Below are positions 52,573 to 60,430 of a DNA stretch of 64,000 nucleotides, one piece after another. This DNA comes from JOPF133 sp052144935 (GTDB lineage: Bacteria; Acidobacteriota; Terriglobia; Bryobacterales; Bryobacteraceae), in the NCBI GenBank assembly GCA_052144935.1, contig JBKQPR010000370.1:70072-134071 (forward strand). Direction: 5' to 3'. How positions within the stretch are numbered: the first letter of the stretch is position 1; the number at the start of each line of letters is the position of its first letter. Position numbers and translations under genes: made by a program. The notes below the pieces were generated by a model, which made no database searches, was not told the origin of the DNA, and saw only the letters and a list, made by a program, of their open reading frames with translations.

Positions 52573-53231
52573 ATGGCCATGCCGAGGGCGGCGTGCACGC
52601 CCATTTCCCGCAAGGCGAGCACGTCGTCCATGGTGGTGATGCCGCCGGCCGCGGTGATCTCCAGTGGCGTCGCGGCGCGCAGGCGGCGGAACCAATCCAG
52701 GTCGGTGCCGCGCAACATGCCCTCCTGGTCCACGTAAGTGCATAGGAAGCCGGCGCAATAGGGTTCCAGTGCCTCGACCACGTCTTCGGCGGCCAGGCCG
52801 GTGGATTCGCGCCAGCCCTTCACTACGATCCGGCCGGCCTTGGAATCTAGCGCCACGATCAGCCGCTCGCGGCCCACGGCGTCGCGCAGGGCGGCCAGCC
52901 ACCGGTGGTGGATGCCGCCGTCACCGCTCTCGTCGAAGGCGGCGGTTCCCACGATGACCTTGCGGGCGCCCTGCTCGACCAGCGCCTGCGCGCGCTCCAC
53001 CGTGCGCACGCCGCCGCCCACGCGCGTGGCGGCGCGCGAGGCCAGCAGGCGCACCAGCGAATCGTTGGATCCGCGGCCCATGGCGGCATCCAGGTCGATC
53101 ACCTGGATTTCGGGGAAGGCCGCGAAGCGCCGCAGCATCTCTTCGGGGGCATCGCCCTCCAGAGCCTTTTCACGGCCCTGGACGAGCTGCACCACCTTGC
53201 CCTCCATCAGGTCGATACAGGGGAAAATCAT
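52527..53231 (-). CDS. hisA: ProFAR isomerase (HisA)
   Basis: A 234-residue (beta-alpha)8 barrel isomerising ProFAR to PRFAR. It has the N-terminal catalytic Asp in FPCIDLMEGKVVQL, the phosphate loop TRVGGGVRT, the second Asp in FLCTYVDQEGML and the C-terminal phosphate site ITAAGGITTMDD. It overlaps the hisF stop by four bases. It is the last gene of the his operon. A remnant of its 3' end lies at 50959-51010. Confidence 0.93.
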   Translation of the reverse strand: MIFPCIDLMEGKVVQLVQGREKALEGDAPEEMLRRFAAFPEIQVIDLDAAMGRGSNDSLVRLLASRAATRVGGGVRTVERAQALVEQGARKVIVGTAAFDESGDGGIHHRWLAALRDAVGRERLIVALDSKAGRIVVKGWRESTGLAAEDVVEALEPYCAGFLCTYVDQEGMLRGTDLDWFRRLRAATPLEITAAGGITTMDDVLALREMGVHAALGMAIYTGRLSLDELAALS

Positions 53232-54013
53232 GGCGTCAGCCGCACCGGAATGCCGTGCCGGTCGAGTTCTTCCTTGAGCTGGTTCACGGTGTACGTTCCG
53301 TAATGGAAGATGGACGCAGCCAGGGCCGCATCGGCTGCGCCCTCGGTGAGCACGCGCACGAAATGCTCGGGCTTTCCGGCGCCGCCCGAGGCGATCACCG
53401 GGATGTGGGTGGCCTCGGAGACGGCCCGGGTGAGGCGGCAATCGAAGCCTTCCTGCACGCCATCGGTGTCCATGGAGGTGAGCAGGATTTCGCCGGCGCC
53501 GAGCTGCTCGCCGCGGACGGCCCACTCGACCGCGTCGAGGCCTTCGTCGTCGCGGCCGCCACGGGTGTAGACGTGCCAGGGCGAGGGCCCCCCAGAGGGC
53601 ACCCCGGCCCCGTGGCGGCGGGCGTCGATGGCCAGCACCACGGCCTGCGCTCCGAATTCGCGGGAAAGCTCGGCGATGAGCTCGGGGCGGCGCACCGCGG
53701 CGGTGTTGACGGAGACCTTGTCGGCGCCCGCCAGGAGGATGCGGCGGGCGTCGGCCACCGAGCGGATGCCGCCTCCCACGGCTAGCGGGATGAAGACCTG
53801 GCGCGCCGTGCGGGCGACCACGCCGGCCATGATCTCGCGGGCGTCGCTGGACGCGGTGATGTCGAGGAAGACGATCTCGTCGGCGCCCTGGGCGTTGTAG
53901 CGCGCGGCCAGTTCGACGGGGTCGCCGGCATCGCGCAGGTTGACGAAGTGGACGCCTTTGACGACGCGGCCGGCGGTGACGTCGAGGCAGGGGATGATGC
54001 GCTTGGCTAGCAT
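53228..54013 (-). CDS. hisF: Imidazole glycerol phosphate synthase, cyclase subunit
   Basis: A 261-residue barrel partner of HisH. It has IIPCLDVTAGRVVKGVHF, EIVFLDITAS, LAVGGGIRS, ADKVSVNTAAV, ILLTSMDTDGVQEGFD and PVIASGGAGKPEHF, the usual catalytic Asp pair and phosphate loops. In the middle, AIDARRHGAGVPSGGPSPWHVYT carries ~9 extra residues compared with typical AIDAKR...WEVYT. They are encoded by a copy of the GGGCCC element and fall in a surface loop. A 565-bp repeat-filled gap separates it from hisH, unusual because the other his genes mostly overlap. Confidence 0.94.
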   Translation of the reverse strand: MLAKRIIPCLDVTAGRVVKGVHFVNLRDAGDPVELAARYNAQGADEIVFLDITASSDAREIMAGVVARTARQVFIPLAVGGGIRSVADARRILLAGADKVSVNTAAVRRPELIAELSREFGAQAVVLAIDARRHGAGVPSGGPSPWHVYTRGGRDDEGLDAVEWAVRGEQLGAGEILLTSMDTDGVQEGFDCRLTRAVSEATHIPVIASGGAGKPEHFVRVLTEGAADAALAASIFHYGTYTVNQLKEELDRHGIPVRLTP

Positions 54014-54063
54014 GAGTCCGACCGCATGTCACAAGAACCTCCTGTGACTGCTTTGCTGCATAA

Positions 54064-54215
54064 GTGGGGCAGCCAATCTTGGGGTGCCCTCTGAGCCCAG
54101 CCGCCTTTCAGGCGGCTCTTGCCTCGCAAGCGGCTCTTGCCTCGCAGGCGGCCCTCGCCTTGCAAGCGGCCATCGCCGGCTGAAAGCCGGCGGCAGCCAG
54201 GATTCGCTGCCCCAC
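54064..54215. mobile_element. Small terminal-inverted-repeat (MITE/REP-like) element in the his operon
   Basis: About 152 bp bounded by 'gtggggcagccaatcttg' and its near reverse complement (...ggattcgctgccccac). The interior holds a 'ccctctgagcccag' motif and repeated 'gcggctcttgcctcgcaagcgg' words able to form hairpins. End-like sequences recur near 11630-11650 and 43006-43055. It carries no ORF, so mobility would depend on an enzyme elsewhere. Confidence 0.7.
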
Positions 54216-54236
54216 AAGGTGGCTCAGTTGGCAGCA

Positions 54237-54560
54237 GTTGAGAGCACCAGCGAGTTGCCAGGAGTTGACAGCACAGGCAGGCTGCCAGAGGGTGGGAGCA
54301 CCAGCAGGTTGCCAGCAGTTGAGAGCACCAGCGAGTTGCCAGGAGTTGACAGCACAAGCAGGCTGCCAGAGGGTGGGACCACCAGCGGGTTGCCAGCAGT
54401 TGAAAGCACCAGCGAGCTGCCAGAAGTTGGCAGCACCAGTCAGTTGCCCGCAGTTGACAGCACAAGTGACCCCCCTCAAATTGGGACGATCGGCGAGTTA
54501 CCAGAAGTTGACAGCACCAGGGAGTTGCCGGCAGTCGGGAGCACCGGTGGGCTGGCAGCA
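54237..54560. repeat. 12 x 27-bp minisatellite between hisH and hisF
   Basis: Contiguous 27-bp units with a three-unit (81-bp) higher order in the first part. In one plus-strand frame units read as nine residues of the type V-E-S-T-S-E-L-P-G. All six frames are largely open because of this period. The last units are more diverged. It starts ~20 bp after the terminal-inverted-repeat element and ends ~20 bp before the hisH stop. Confidence 0.92.
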
Positions 54561-54578
54561 GTTTGGGACCGAGCGTGG

Positions 54579-55178
54579 TCAGCATGGCAGCTCCACGAAA
54601 TTGCGCATTATGGTCAGGCCCGCGGCGGCGGATTTTTCGGGGTGAAACTGCACGCCGAAAACGTTGGCGGATTCCAGAGCGGCAGTGTAGGGCAACTCAT
54701 AGGTGCAGAGGGCCGAGGCGCGCTCGTCGGGCGGCACGTAGAAGCTGTGGGCGAAGTACACGAAAGGGCGCGTCCCGAGGCCTCCCAACAGGCGCGCGCC
54801 GGGACGCACTTCGAGTTCGTTCCAGCCCATGTGCGGCACGCGCGCGTGGGCGGGGAAACGGCGCACGGTTCCCGGATAGAGGCCCAGGCCGCGCACCTCG
54901 GGGGCTTCCTCACTGCCCTCGAAGAGCGCCTGCATCCCCAGGCAGATGCCCAGAAACGGTGCGCCCGCGGCAATGCGTTCTAGCAAGGCGCGACGCAGAT
55001 CCAGGGCGTCGAGCGCACGCATCAGCTTCCCGAAATGGCCGACCCCGGGGAGCAGGATTCTGGCCGCGCTCCGCAGCCCTGCGGCATCGCGCACCAGGGT
55101 GTAGGGGCAGCCGATTTCGGCCAGGGCATTCTCCACCGAGCGCAGATTGCCGGCGCCGTAATCCAGGATCGCGATCAT
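54579..55178 (-). CDS. hisH: Imidazole glycerol phosphate synthase, glutamine amidotransferase subunit
   Basis: A 199-residue class I amidotransferase that feeds ammonia to HisF. It has IAILDYGAGNLRSVENAL, LPGVGHFG, nucleophile Cys in FLGICLGMQALFEGSEE, PHMGWNELEV, FAHSFYV and the His-Glu pair in VFGVQFHPEKS. The ATG overlaps the hisB stop (ATGA). Length is canonical. Confidence 0.95.
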   Translation of the reverse strand: MIAILDYGAGNLRSVENALAEIGCPYTLVRDAAGLRSAARILLPGVGHFGKLMRALDALDLRRALLERIAAGAPFLGICLGMQALFEGSEEAPEVRGLGLYPGTVRRFPAHARVPHMGWNELEVRPGARLLGGLGTRPFVYFAHSFYVPPDERASALCTYELPYTAALESANVFGVQFHPEKSAAAGLTIMRNFVELPC

Positions 55179-55762
55179 AACAGCCCCTTGGTGGACGGCA
55201 ACTGACCCTTCAGCCGCGCGTCTTTCGAGCACGCATATTTCATGGCCCGCGCGAAGCACTTGAAGACAGCCTCGATCTTGTGATGGCTCGATCTTCCGTA
55301 TAGCACCCTGGCGTGCAAATTGGCGCCCGCGTGATTGACGAAGCCGCCAAAGAAATCTTCGACCAGCTCGGTCTGCAGGTCGCCCACGAGGCGCACTCGC
55401 ACCAGGTCTTTGTAGACCAGTGCGGGGCGGCCGCCGAGATCCAGAGCCACCACGGCCAGGGTCTCGTCCATGGGGAGGACGAAGTAGCCGGCGCGGTTGA
55501 TGCCGCGGCGATCGCCCAGGGCCTGGGCGAACAACTGGCCGAGCACGATGCCCACGTCTTCGACGGTGTGGTGCTGGTCCACGTCGAGATCGCCTTCGGC
55601 CGCCAGTTTCAGATCGAAGCCGCCGTGTTTGGCGAACAGCTCCAGCATGTGGTCGAAGAAGCGGATGCCAGTGGAGATCTCGTAACGGCCGCGGCCCTCA
55701 ATGCGCAGCGATCCGGCGATACTGGTTTCCTTGGTGTCGCGGCGGAGGGTGGCGCTTCTCAT
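55175..55762 (-). CDS. hisB: Imidazoleglycerol-phosphate dehydratase
   Basis: A 195-residue monofunctional IGPD. The metal-binding pairs FFDHMLELFAKH, DQHHTVEDVGI and SSHHKIEAVFKC are intact. No N-terminal histidinol phosphatase domain is fused, so that activity must come from another protein, plausibly the adjoining HAD. It overlaps both neighbours by four bases. Confidence 0.95.
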   Translation of the reverse strand: MRSATLRRDTKETSIAGSLRIEGRGRYEISTGIRFFDHMLELFAKHGGFDLKLAAEGDLDVDQHHTVEDVGIVLGQLFAQALGDRRGINRAGYFVLPMDETLAVVALDLGGRPALVYKDLVRVRLVGDLQTELVEDFFGGFVNHAGANLHARVLYGRSSHHKIEAVFKCFARAMKYACSKDARLKGQLPSTKGLL

Positions 55763-56538
55763 TGGGCGAACACCTCGGGAAGGTAATTGATGTCGGGCAG
55801 GATGGCGTGGGCGCCTTCGGATTGGAAGAGGGAGACGAGGCCGGCGTGGAGCGGAGTGTCCGGCGCGGCGATGCCGATGAAGGGGACGTTGGCGGCACTG
55901 GCGGCGCGGGCGTCGTCGATGGTGTCGCCGATGTAGAAGATGGATGCTGTGGCGCAGGCACTCTTGCCTGCCGTGTCGAGACTCGTCTCGACACCAGGCG
56001 TCGGCACGAGTGCCGACGCGGCAGGCAGGAGTGCCTGCGCCACAATTTGCAGAAGGCCGTCGGGGGCGGGTTTGGGGTTCTCCACGTCCTCCATGGCGAC
56101 GATCGGATCGAAGACCAGGTGCGACGCGAAACGGCTGAGCGTGAGCTGCGCCTCCTCCTTCGGGCGGCCCGTGAACAGCGCGAAGCGGAACTGGCGGCTG
56201 AGTTTTTCGAGAACGCCGGGACGCGCGATCCAGCGTTCGCGCAGCATCAGGCCGGCGGTTCCGTTGCCGCCGCGGAAGAGTTTTTGAAAGTGCGTTTTGA
56301 CCTCTTCGAACGGGGCGGCTACGCCGGCCGTGTGAACGATGTGGTGGGAGAGCTGCCAATCGTCGCTCCAGCCGCCCTCGTTCTTGTACTCCTGAATGGC
56401 CTCGCGGGTGATGGCGCGGCCGGTGAAGTGCTCGACCGTGCGCGCGATGGTTTCGCGGTAGGATTCGGTGACATCGACCAGCACACCGTCCATGTCGAAG
56501 ACCAGAATGGGTTGCTGGGAGGGGTTTGACGGGTTCAT
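55759..56538 (-). CDS. HAD-superfamily phosphatase within the his operon
   Basis: A 259-residue HAD subfamily IA protein. Motif I is VFDMDGVLVDVTESYRE, motif II FALFTGRPKEEAQ, Lys KPAPDG and motif III FYIGDTIDDARAA. Between Lys and motif III is a ~32-residue insertion (VAQALLPAASALVPTPG ...) encoded by a dispersed inverted repeat at 55948-56044. HAD proteins of this kind are known beside hisB/hisC. As HisB is monofunctional and no HisN/HisJ is present, it may be the histidinol-phosphate phosphatase. This is inference. Confidence 0.82.
   Translation of the reverse strand: MNPSNPSQQPILVFDMDGVLVDVTESYRETIARTVEHFTGRAITREAIQEYKNEGGWSDDWQLSHHIVHTAGVAAPFEEVKTHFQKLFRGGNGTAGLMLRERWIARPGVLEKLSRQFRFALFTGRPKEEAQLTLSRFASHLVFDPIVAMEDVENPKPAPDGLLQIVAQALLPAASALVPTPGVETSLDTAGKSACATASIFYIGDTIDDARAASAANVPFIGIAAPDTPLHAGLVSLFQSEGAHAILPDINYLPEVFAQ
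55948..56044. repeat. 97-bp dispersed inverted repeat inserted in frame in the HAD gene
   Basis: The ends 'tgtggcgcaggcactc(t)tgcctgcc' and 'ggcaggcaggagtgcctgcgccaca' are inverted copies, with inner palindromes 'gtcgagactcgtctcgac' and 'gtcggcacgagtgccgac'. The same family occurs at 10046-10192 and 57664-57722. It is translated as about 32 residues with no stop codon. Confidence 0.92.
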
Positions 56539-57614
56539 GATTTCCAGATCTCTTCGAGCGCGGCCAGCAGGCGGCGCGTCTGTTCTCTTGTGCCCACGGT
56601 CATGCGCACGGCGCCCGGGGCTTCGTAGCTGCGGTCGCGGACCAGGATGCCGCGCTCGCGCAGGGCGTCGCGCACTTCGATCGCGCGCTTGCCGATGCGC
56701 GCCAGCAGGAAATTGGCGGAGCTGGGTACATAGGAGATGCCGAGGCGCTCCAGGCCCACCGCGAGCAGCTCGCGCGCGGCCAGCACCTCGGTCACGTAGC
56801 TTTCGATGTAACCGGTGTCCTCGACGGCCGCATGGGCCGCCAGCACGGCCAGCGAATTGACGCTGTAGGGCGATTGCACTTTGTGCAGCAAAGCGACGTT
56901 GGCCGGGTGCGAGAACAGGCAGCCCAGCCGCATGGCGGCCATGCCGAAGACCTTGGAAAACGTGCGGCAGACAAACAGGTTGGGCAGGCGTTGGATTTCG
57001 GCGATCGCGGTGACGCCCGAAAACTCGTAATACGCCTCGTCCACCAGGACCACGGCCTTGCGGGCGCGGTGCAGGATGCGCTCGATTCCCAAAAGCGACA
57101 GGCCCGTGCCGGTGGGGTTATTGGGGTTCGCCAGGAGGACCGCGCGGGTCGCGGGGGTGATGGCGTCGAGCACGGATTGCAAGGGGAATTCCATGTCCGG
57201 ATGCGGATACTCTACCTCTTTGATGGTGGCGCCGGCCGCTTCGGCGTAGAAGCGGTACATGGCGTAGGCGGGCCTGAGCAGCACGACTTCCTGCCCGTCA
57301 TCCACATAGGTGTTGATAAAGACCTGGATGGCCTCGTCGGTGCCGTTGGTGAAGATGAACTCGCCGGGGGACACGCGGAAGTATTGGGCGATGGCCTCTT
57401 TGGCGGCGCCGTATTCGGGATAGACCGAGAGGCCGCCCGGGTCGATGCATTCCCGCAGGCGGGCGATCACGCGCGGAGAGCAGCCCACGGTGTTCTCGTT
57501 AAAATCGAGCCGCAGCTTGCCGGCGCGTCCGCCGGTGGGAGGCGAATAGGGCGCCATGGCGACCACCGCGGGGCGCGGCCTGACGGCCCCTTTGGGAAGC
57601 TTGGGCGGCTTCAT
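56535..57614 (-). CDS. hisC: Histidinol-phosphate aminotransferase
   Basis: A 359-residue fold-type I PLP enzyme. It has LDFNENTVGCSPRV, FTNGTDEAIQVFINTY, NPNNPTGTGLS, VLVDEAYYEFSG and the PLP Lys in CRTFSKVFGMAAMRLG. Conserved Arg in GAVRMTVGTREQTRRL binds substrate. I chose ATG 57612-57614. Upstream in-frame sequence falls in a dispersed repeat. The gap to hisD (~165 bp) is repeat-filled. The 3' end overlaps the HAD gene by four bases. Confidence 0.94.
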   Translation of the reverse strand: MKPPKLPKGAVRPRPAVVAMAPYSPPTGGRAGKLRLDFNENTVGCSPRVIARLRECIDPGGLSVYPEYGAAKEAIAQYFRVSPGEFIFTNGTDEAIQVFINTYVDDGQEVVLLRPAYAMYRFYAEAAGATIKEVEYPHPDMEFPLQSVLDAITPATRAVLLANPNNPTGTGLSLLGIERILHRARKAVVLVDEAYYEFSGVTAIAEIQRLPNLFVCRTFSKVFGMAAMRLGCLFSHPANVALLHKVQSPYSVNSLAVLAAHAAVEDTGYIESYVTEVLAARELLAVGLERLGISYVPSSANFLLARIGKRAIEVRDALRERGILVRDRSYEAPGAVRMTVGTREQTRRLLAALEEIWKS

Positions 57615-57663
57615 GGGAGGGGTGCCTCGGGGGAGCCGGCGCGGGCCAGGGTGGATATCGCAT

Positions 57664-57776
57664 AAGCAATGCATCGAGACGAGTCTCGATGCGGCAGGCT
57701 GAAGCCTGCGCCACGAAGCCACGTGGCGCAAACACTCGCGTTTGCCGCGCCGGGGGTGCCCCCAGGGCCCGTCTCG
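57664..57776. repeat. Dispersed repeats between hisD and hisC
   Basis: 'gcatcgagacgagtctcgatgcggcaggct...agcctgcgccac' (57664-57722) is a member of the 'cgcaggca' family. A 'gcgggg(g)tgcccccagggcccg' GGGCCC element follows. They separate genes that elsewhere in this operon overlap. Confidence 0.8.
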
Positions 57777-57780
57777 GCGC

Positions 57781-59022
57781 TCATGTGAGCCGCACCTCGA
57801 CCGAACGGGCGTGCGCTTCCAGGCCCTCGGCGCGCGCCAGCGTGGTGATGGCGGGGGCCAGGCGCGCCAGCGCGGCGGGCGAAAGCTCCTGCACGGAGAT
57901 CACTTTCAGAAAGTCGGTGACGGACAGTCCTCCGCGGATGCGGGCCGCCCCGGCTGTGGGCAGCACGTGATTGGGGCCGGAGGCGTAATCGCCGGCGGCT
58001 TCGGGGCTGTAGGGGCCGATAAACACGCTGCCGGCGTGGCGGATGGCGGGCAGCAGGGTACGGTCGGGAATGCTGAGGTGCTCGGGCGCGAAGCGGTTGG
58101 AGATCTCGACGGCCTCCTCCAGCGAGCGCACCAGGATGACGGCCGAATTGCGGGCGATGGATTTGCGCGCCACGGCGGCGGTGGGCAGAGAGGCCAACTG
58201 GCGATCGACTTCCTGGACCACGGCGATGGCCAAGCGCTTGGAGGTGGTGAGCAGAATGGCGGTGGCGTCGGCATCGTGCTCGGCCTGGGCAAGCAGGTCG
58301 GCAGCCAGATGGCGCGGGTCGCCCTCTGCAGAGATGATCAGAATCTCCGTGGGACCGGCTACGAAATCGATACCCACCTCGCCGGCCAGCAACTTCTTGG
58401 CGGCAGCCACGTAGATGTTGCCGGGGCCGACAATGCGGTCGACTGGCGGGACTGTACGAGTGCCGAAGGCGAAGGCGGCGATGGCTTGGGCACCGCCCAT
58501 CTGAAAGACGTGCGACACACCCAACTGGAAGGCGGTCCCGTAGACCTCGGCGGCCGGTTTGGGGCAGGCCACGCAGATGTAGCGCACGCCCGCCACCTGC
58601 GCGGGAATGGTGGTCATCATTACAGTGGAAGGCAAAGGGTAGCGGCCTGCGGGGATGTAGGCGGCCACGGCCTGGATTGGGCGCACGATTTGGCCCAGGC
58701 GCAGGCCGGGCTGCGGCCGCACCGTCCATTCAGTGGGCATCTGGCTTTCGGCGAAGGCGCGGATGTTGGCGGCAGCGGTCTCCACGGCGGCGCGAAATTC
58801 GGCAGACAGCGACAGTTCGGCGACGAGCAGCGCCGGCTCGGGGACGCGCACGGATGTGCCGGTGAAGCCGTCGAATTGGCGGGCGTATTCGAGGAGCGCG
58901 CGATCGCCGCGGCGGCGCACGGCATCGAGAATGGGACGGACGGCGGCTTCGGCCTCCGCCATGCGGGCGCCGCGGCGGGCCAGCAGGCGGCCCACGGATT
59001 GGCTTTCGAGAATGCGCATCAC
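57781..59022 (-). CDS. hisD: Histidinol dehydrogenase
   Basis: A 413-residue Zn-dependent enzyme of the final two oxidation steps. It has VAAYIPAGRYPLPSTVMM, QMGGAQAIAAFAFGT, DRIVGPGNIYVAAAKK, GPTEILIISA, catalytic Glu-His in FAPEHLSI and the C-terminal AGDYASGPNHVLPT. It overlaps the hisG stop by four bases. Length is normal. Confidence 0.95.
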   Translation of the reverse strand: MMRILESQSVGRLLARRGARMAEAEAAVRPILDAVRRRGDRALLEYARQFDGFTGTSVRVPEPALLVAELSLSAEFRAAVETAAANIRAFAESQMPTEWTVRPQPGLRLGQIVRPIQAVAAYIPAGRYPLPSTVMMTTIPAQVAGVRYICVACPKPAAEVYGTAFQLGVSHVFQMGGAQAIAAFAFGTRTVPPVDRIVGPGNIYVAAAKKLLAGEVGIDFVAGPTEILIISAEGDPRHLAADLLAQAEHDADATAILLTTSKRLAIAVVQEVDRQLASLPTAAVARKSIARNSAVILVRSLEEAVEISNRFAPEHLSIPDRTLLPAIRHAGSVFIGPYSPEAAGDYASGPNHVLPTAGAARIRGGLSVTDFLKVISVQELSPAALARLAPAITTLARAEGLEAHARSVEVRLT

Positions 59023-59888
59023 AGGACGATTTTGTTGAGCGGGTATTCCACGATTCCCTCGCCGCCCGCCTGTTTGAGACGCGGGATGATGTCGCGCACG
59101 GTGGACTCATCCAGGATGGTGTTGACGGCCAGCCACTCCTCGTCGCTGAGGTGCGAGATGGTGGGCCGCTTGAGCGCCGGCAGCACAGCGAGGACGGCCT
59201 GCAGACAATCGCGATGCACGTTGAGCATCAGCCCCACCTTGCCCAGCGCGTTGATGGCGCCCTCGAGCAGCATGCGGATGTCTTCCAGCTTGCGGCGCTT
59301 GGCGGGATCGTCCCACGAGCGCGGGTTGGCGATGAACTGGGTGTTGGACTCCAGCACGGTGTCGATGATTTTGAGGTTGTTGGCGCGCAGGGAGGAGCCG
59401 GTTTCGGTGACCTCGACGATGGCATCGGCCAGCACCGGCGGCTTGACCTCGGTGGCGCCCCAACTGAACTCGACCTTGGCTGCGACGCCATGGGAGGCCA
59501 GGTAGCGGCGCGTGGTGGCCACCAGCTCGGTGGCGATGATCTTGCCCTGGAGGTCGTGGACCGAGTGGAAGGGGGAAGACTCGGGCACGGCCAGGACCCA
59601 GCGGACCTTGCCGAAGCTCTGCTTGGCGTAGATGAGGTCGGCGATGGCCACGACGGTGGATTCGTTCTCCTCGATCCAGTCGCGGCCGGTGAGGCCGGCG
59701 TCCAGGATGCCGTCTTCGACGTAGCGGGCCATCTCCTGGGCGCGGATGAGCATGCACTCGATTTCGGGGTCGTCGATGTGCGGGAAGTAGGAGCGGCTGC
59801 TGGTGACGATGGTGAACCCGGCGCGGCGGAAGAGGTCGATGGTGGCGTTTTCCAGGCTGCCTTTGGGGATGCCCAGTTTGAGGTTCAC
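59019..59888 (-). CDS. hisG: ATP phosphoribosyltransferase, long form
   Basis: A 289-residue first enzyme of histidine synthesis. It has LGIPKGSLENATIDLFRRAG, DAGLTGRDWIEEN, VELVATTRRYL-like IATELVATTRRYLASHG and ADAIVEVTETGSSLRAN. A C-terminal ~75-residue regulatory (HisG_C) domain is present (NVHRDCLQAVLAVLPALKRPTISHL...), so feedback inhibition by histidine is expected and no HisZ is required. It overlaps hisI by four bases. Confidence 0.95.
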   Translation of the reverse strand: MNLKLGIPKGSLENATIDLFRRAGFTIVTSSRSYFPHIDDPEIECMLIRAQEMARYVEDGILDAGLTGRDWIEENESTVVAIADLIYAKQSFGKVRWVLAVPESSPFHSVHDLQGKIIATELVATTRRYLASHGVAAKVEFSWGATEVKPPVLADAIVEVTETGSSLRANNLKIIDTVLESNTQFIANPRSWDDPAKRRKLEDIRMLLEGAINALGKVGLMLNVHRDCLQAVLAVLPALKRPTISHLSDEEWLAVNTILDESTVRDIIPRLKQAGGEGIVEYPLNKIVL

Positions 59889-60301
59889 GGGCGGCCTCCG
59901 GTGACGGCTCCGGGGACTGCTTCGTGGCCGGCTCCGTAGACGGCCGCGGGATCGTAGGCGCGCGGTTCGGCGATCTGCCAGGCGCCATTTTCGAGCTTAC
60001 GGAAGAAGCAGCTCCGGTAGCCTTCGTGGCAGACGCCGGGGCCGAGCGGGTCGACTTTAAGCAGCACGGCGTCGAGGTCGCAATCCGTGGAGATCTCCTT
60101 GACCACCAGGCGGTGTCCGGAGCTTTCGCCCTTGAGCCAGAGCTTCTGGCGGGAGCGGCTATAGAAGGTGGCGAAGCCGGTTTCGACGGTGAGGCGGAAG
60201 GACTCTTCGTTCATGTATCCGACCATCAGGACGCGGTTGGTGGCGTGGTCCTGAACGACGGCGGTGACGAGTCCGCCGGTCTTTTGAAAATCGAGAATCA
60301 T
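59885..60301 (-). CDS. hisI: Phosphoribosyl-AMP cyclohydrolase (no HisE domain)
   Basis: A 138-residue protein with VLMVGYMNEESFRLT, ATFYSRSRQKLWLKGESSGH, Mg/Zn ligands in DCDLDAVLLKVDP and the Zn Cys/His in GVCHEGYRSCFFR. It lacks the C-terminal PRA-PH (HisE) domain present in many fused HisIE proteins, and no hisE lies in the operon. The ATG at 60299-60301 is only ~12 bases after the poly-U tract of the attenuator, so it is the first gene of the his operon. Confidence 0.95.
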   Translation of the reverse strand: MILDFQKTGGLVTAVVQDHATNRVLMVGYMNEESFRLTVETGFATFYSRSRQKLWLKGESSGHRLVVKEISTDCDLDAVLLKVDPLGPGVCHEGYRSCFFRKLENGAWQIAEPRAYDPAAVYGAGHEAVPGAVTGGRP

Positions 60302-60313
60302 CGCGCGTGCAAT

Positions 60314-60341
60314 AAAAAAGCCCGCCGGAACCGCGGCGGGC
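60314..60341 (-). terminator. his attenuator terminator hairpin
   Basis: RNA GCCCGCCG-CGGUUC-CGGCGGGC followed by six U. The 8-bp stem is perfect and all GC. It lies 12 bp upstream of the hisI ATG, so transcription ends here unless an alternative pairing forms. Confidence 0.92.
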
Positions 60342-60430
60342 GTCCTTTCCAATTCCTGGGTGGAACTACGATCAAGACACCGCCGGTCGCGGATGGGCGT
60401 GGCGATGATGGCGATGCCCTCGAACGGCGG
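60320..60430 (-). promoter_or_regulatory. Histidine operon attenuator (pairings 1:2, 2:3, 3:4)
   Basis: Four short GC-rich segments follow one another. Region 1 CCGCCG is at 60425-60430, within leader codons 4-6. Region 2 CCGGCGGU is at 60379-60386, within codons 18-21. Region 3 GCCCGCCG is at 60334-60341 and region 4 CGGCGGGC at 60320-60327. Region 2 can pair with 1 or with 3; 3:4 is the terminator. Stalling on the His codons lying between regions 1 and 2 would free 2 to capture 3 and allow read-through. Confidence 0.8.

Noticed and set aside
54237..54560. CRISPR array
   Set aside because: Units are contiguous 27-mers without unique spacers, and no cas genes are nearby.
54084..54983. A 299-residue plus-strand protein with nine-residue repeats
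   Set aside because: It starts in the repeat element and runs into antisense of hisH. The open frame is a by-product of the 27-bp period. No ribosome site was seen.
57742..59505. Plus-strand 587-codon frame antisense to hisD and hisG
   Set aside because: Shadow of two canonical his genes.
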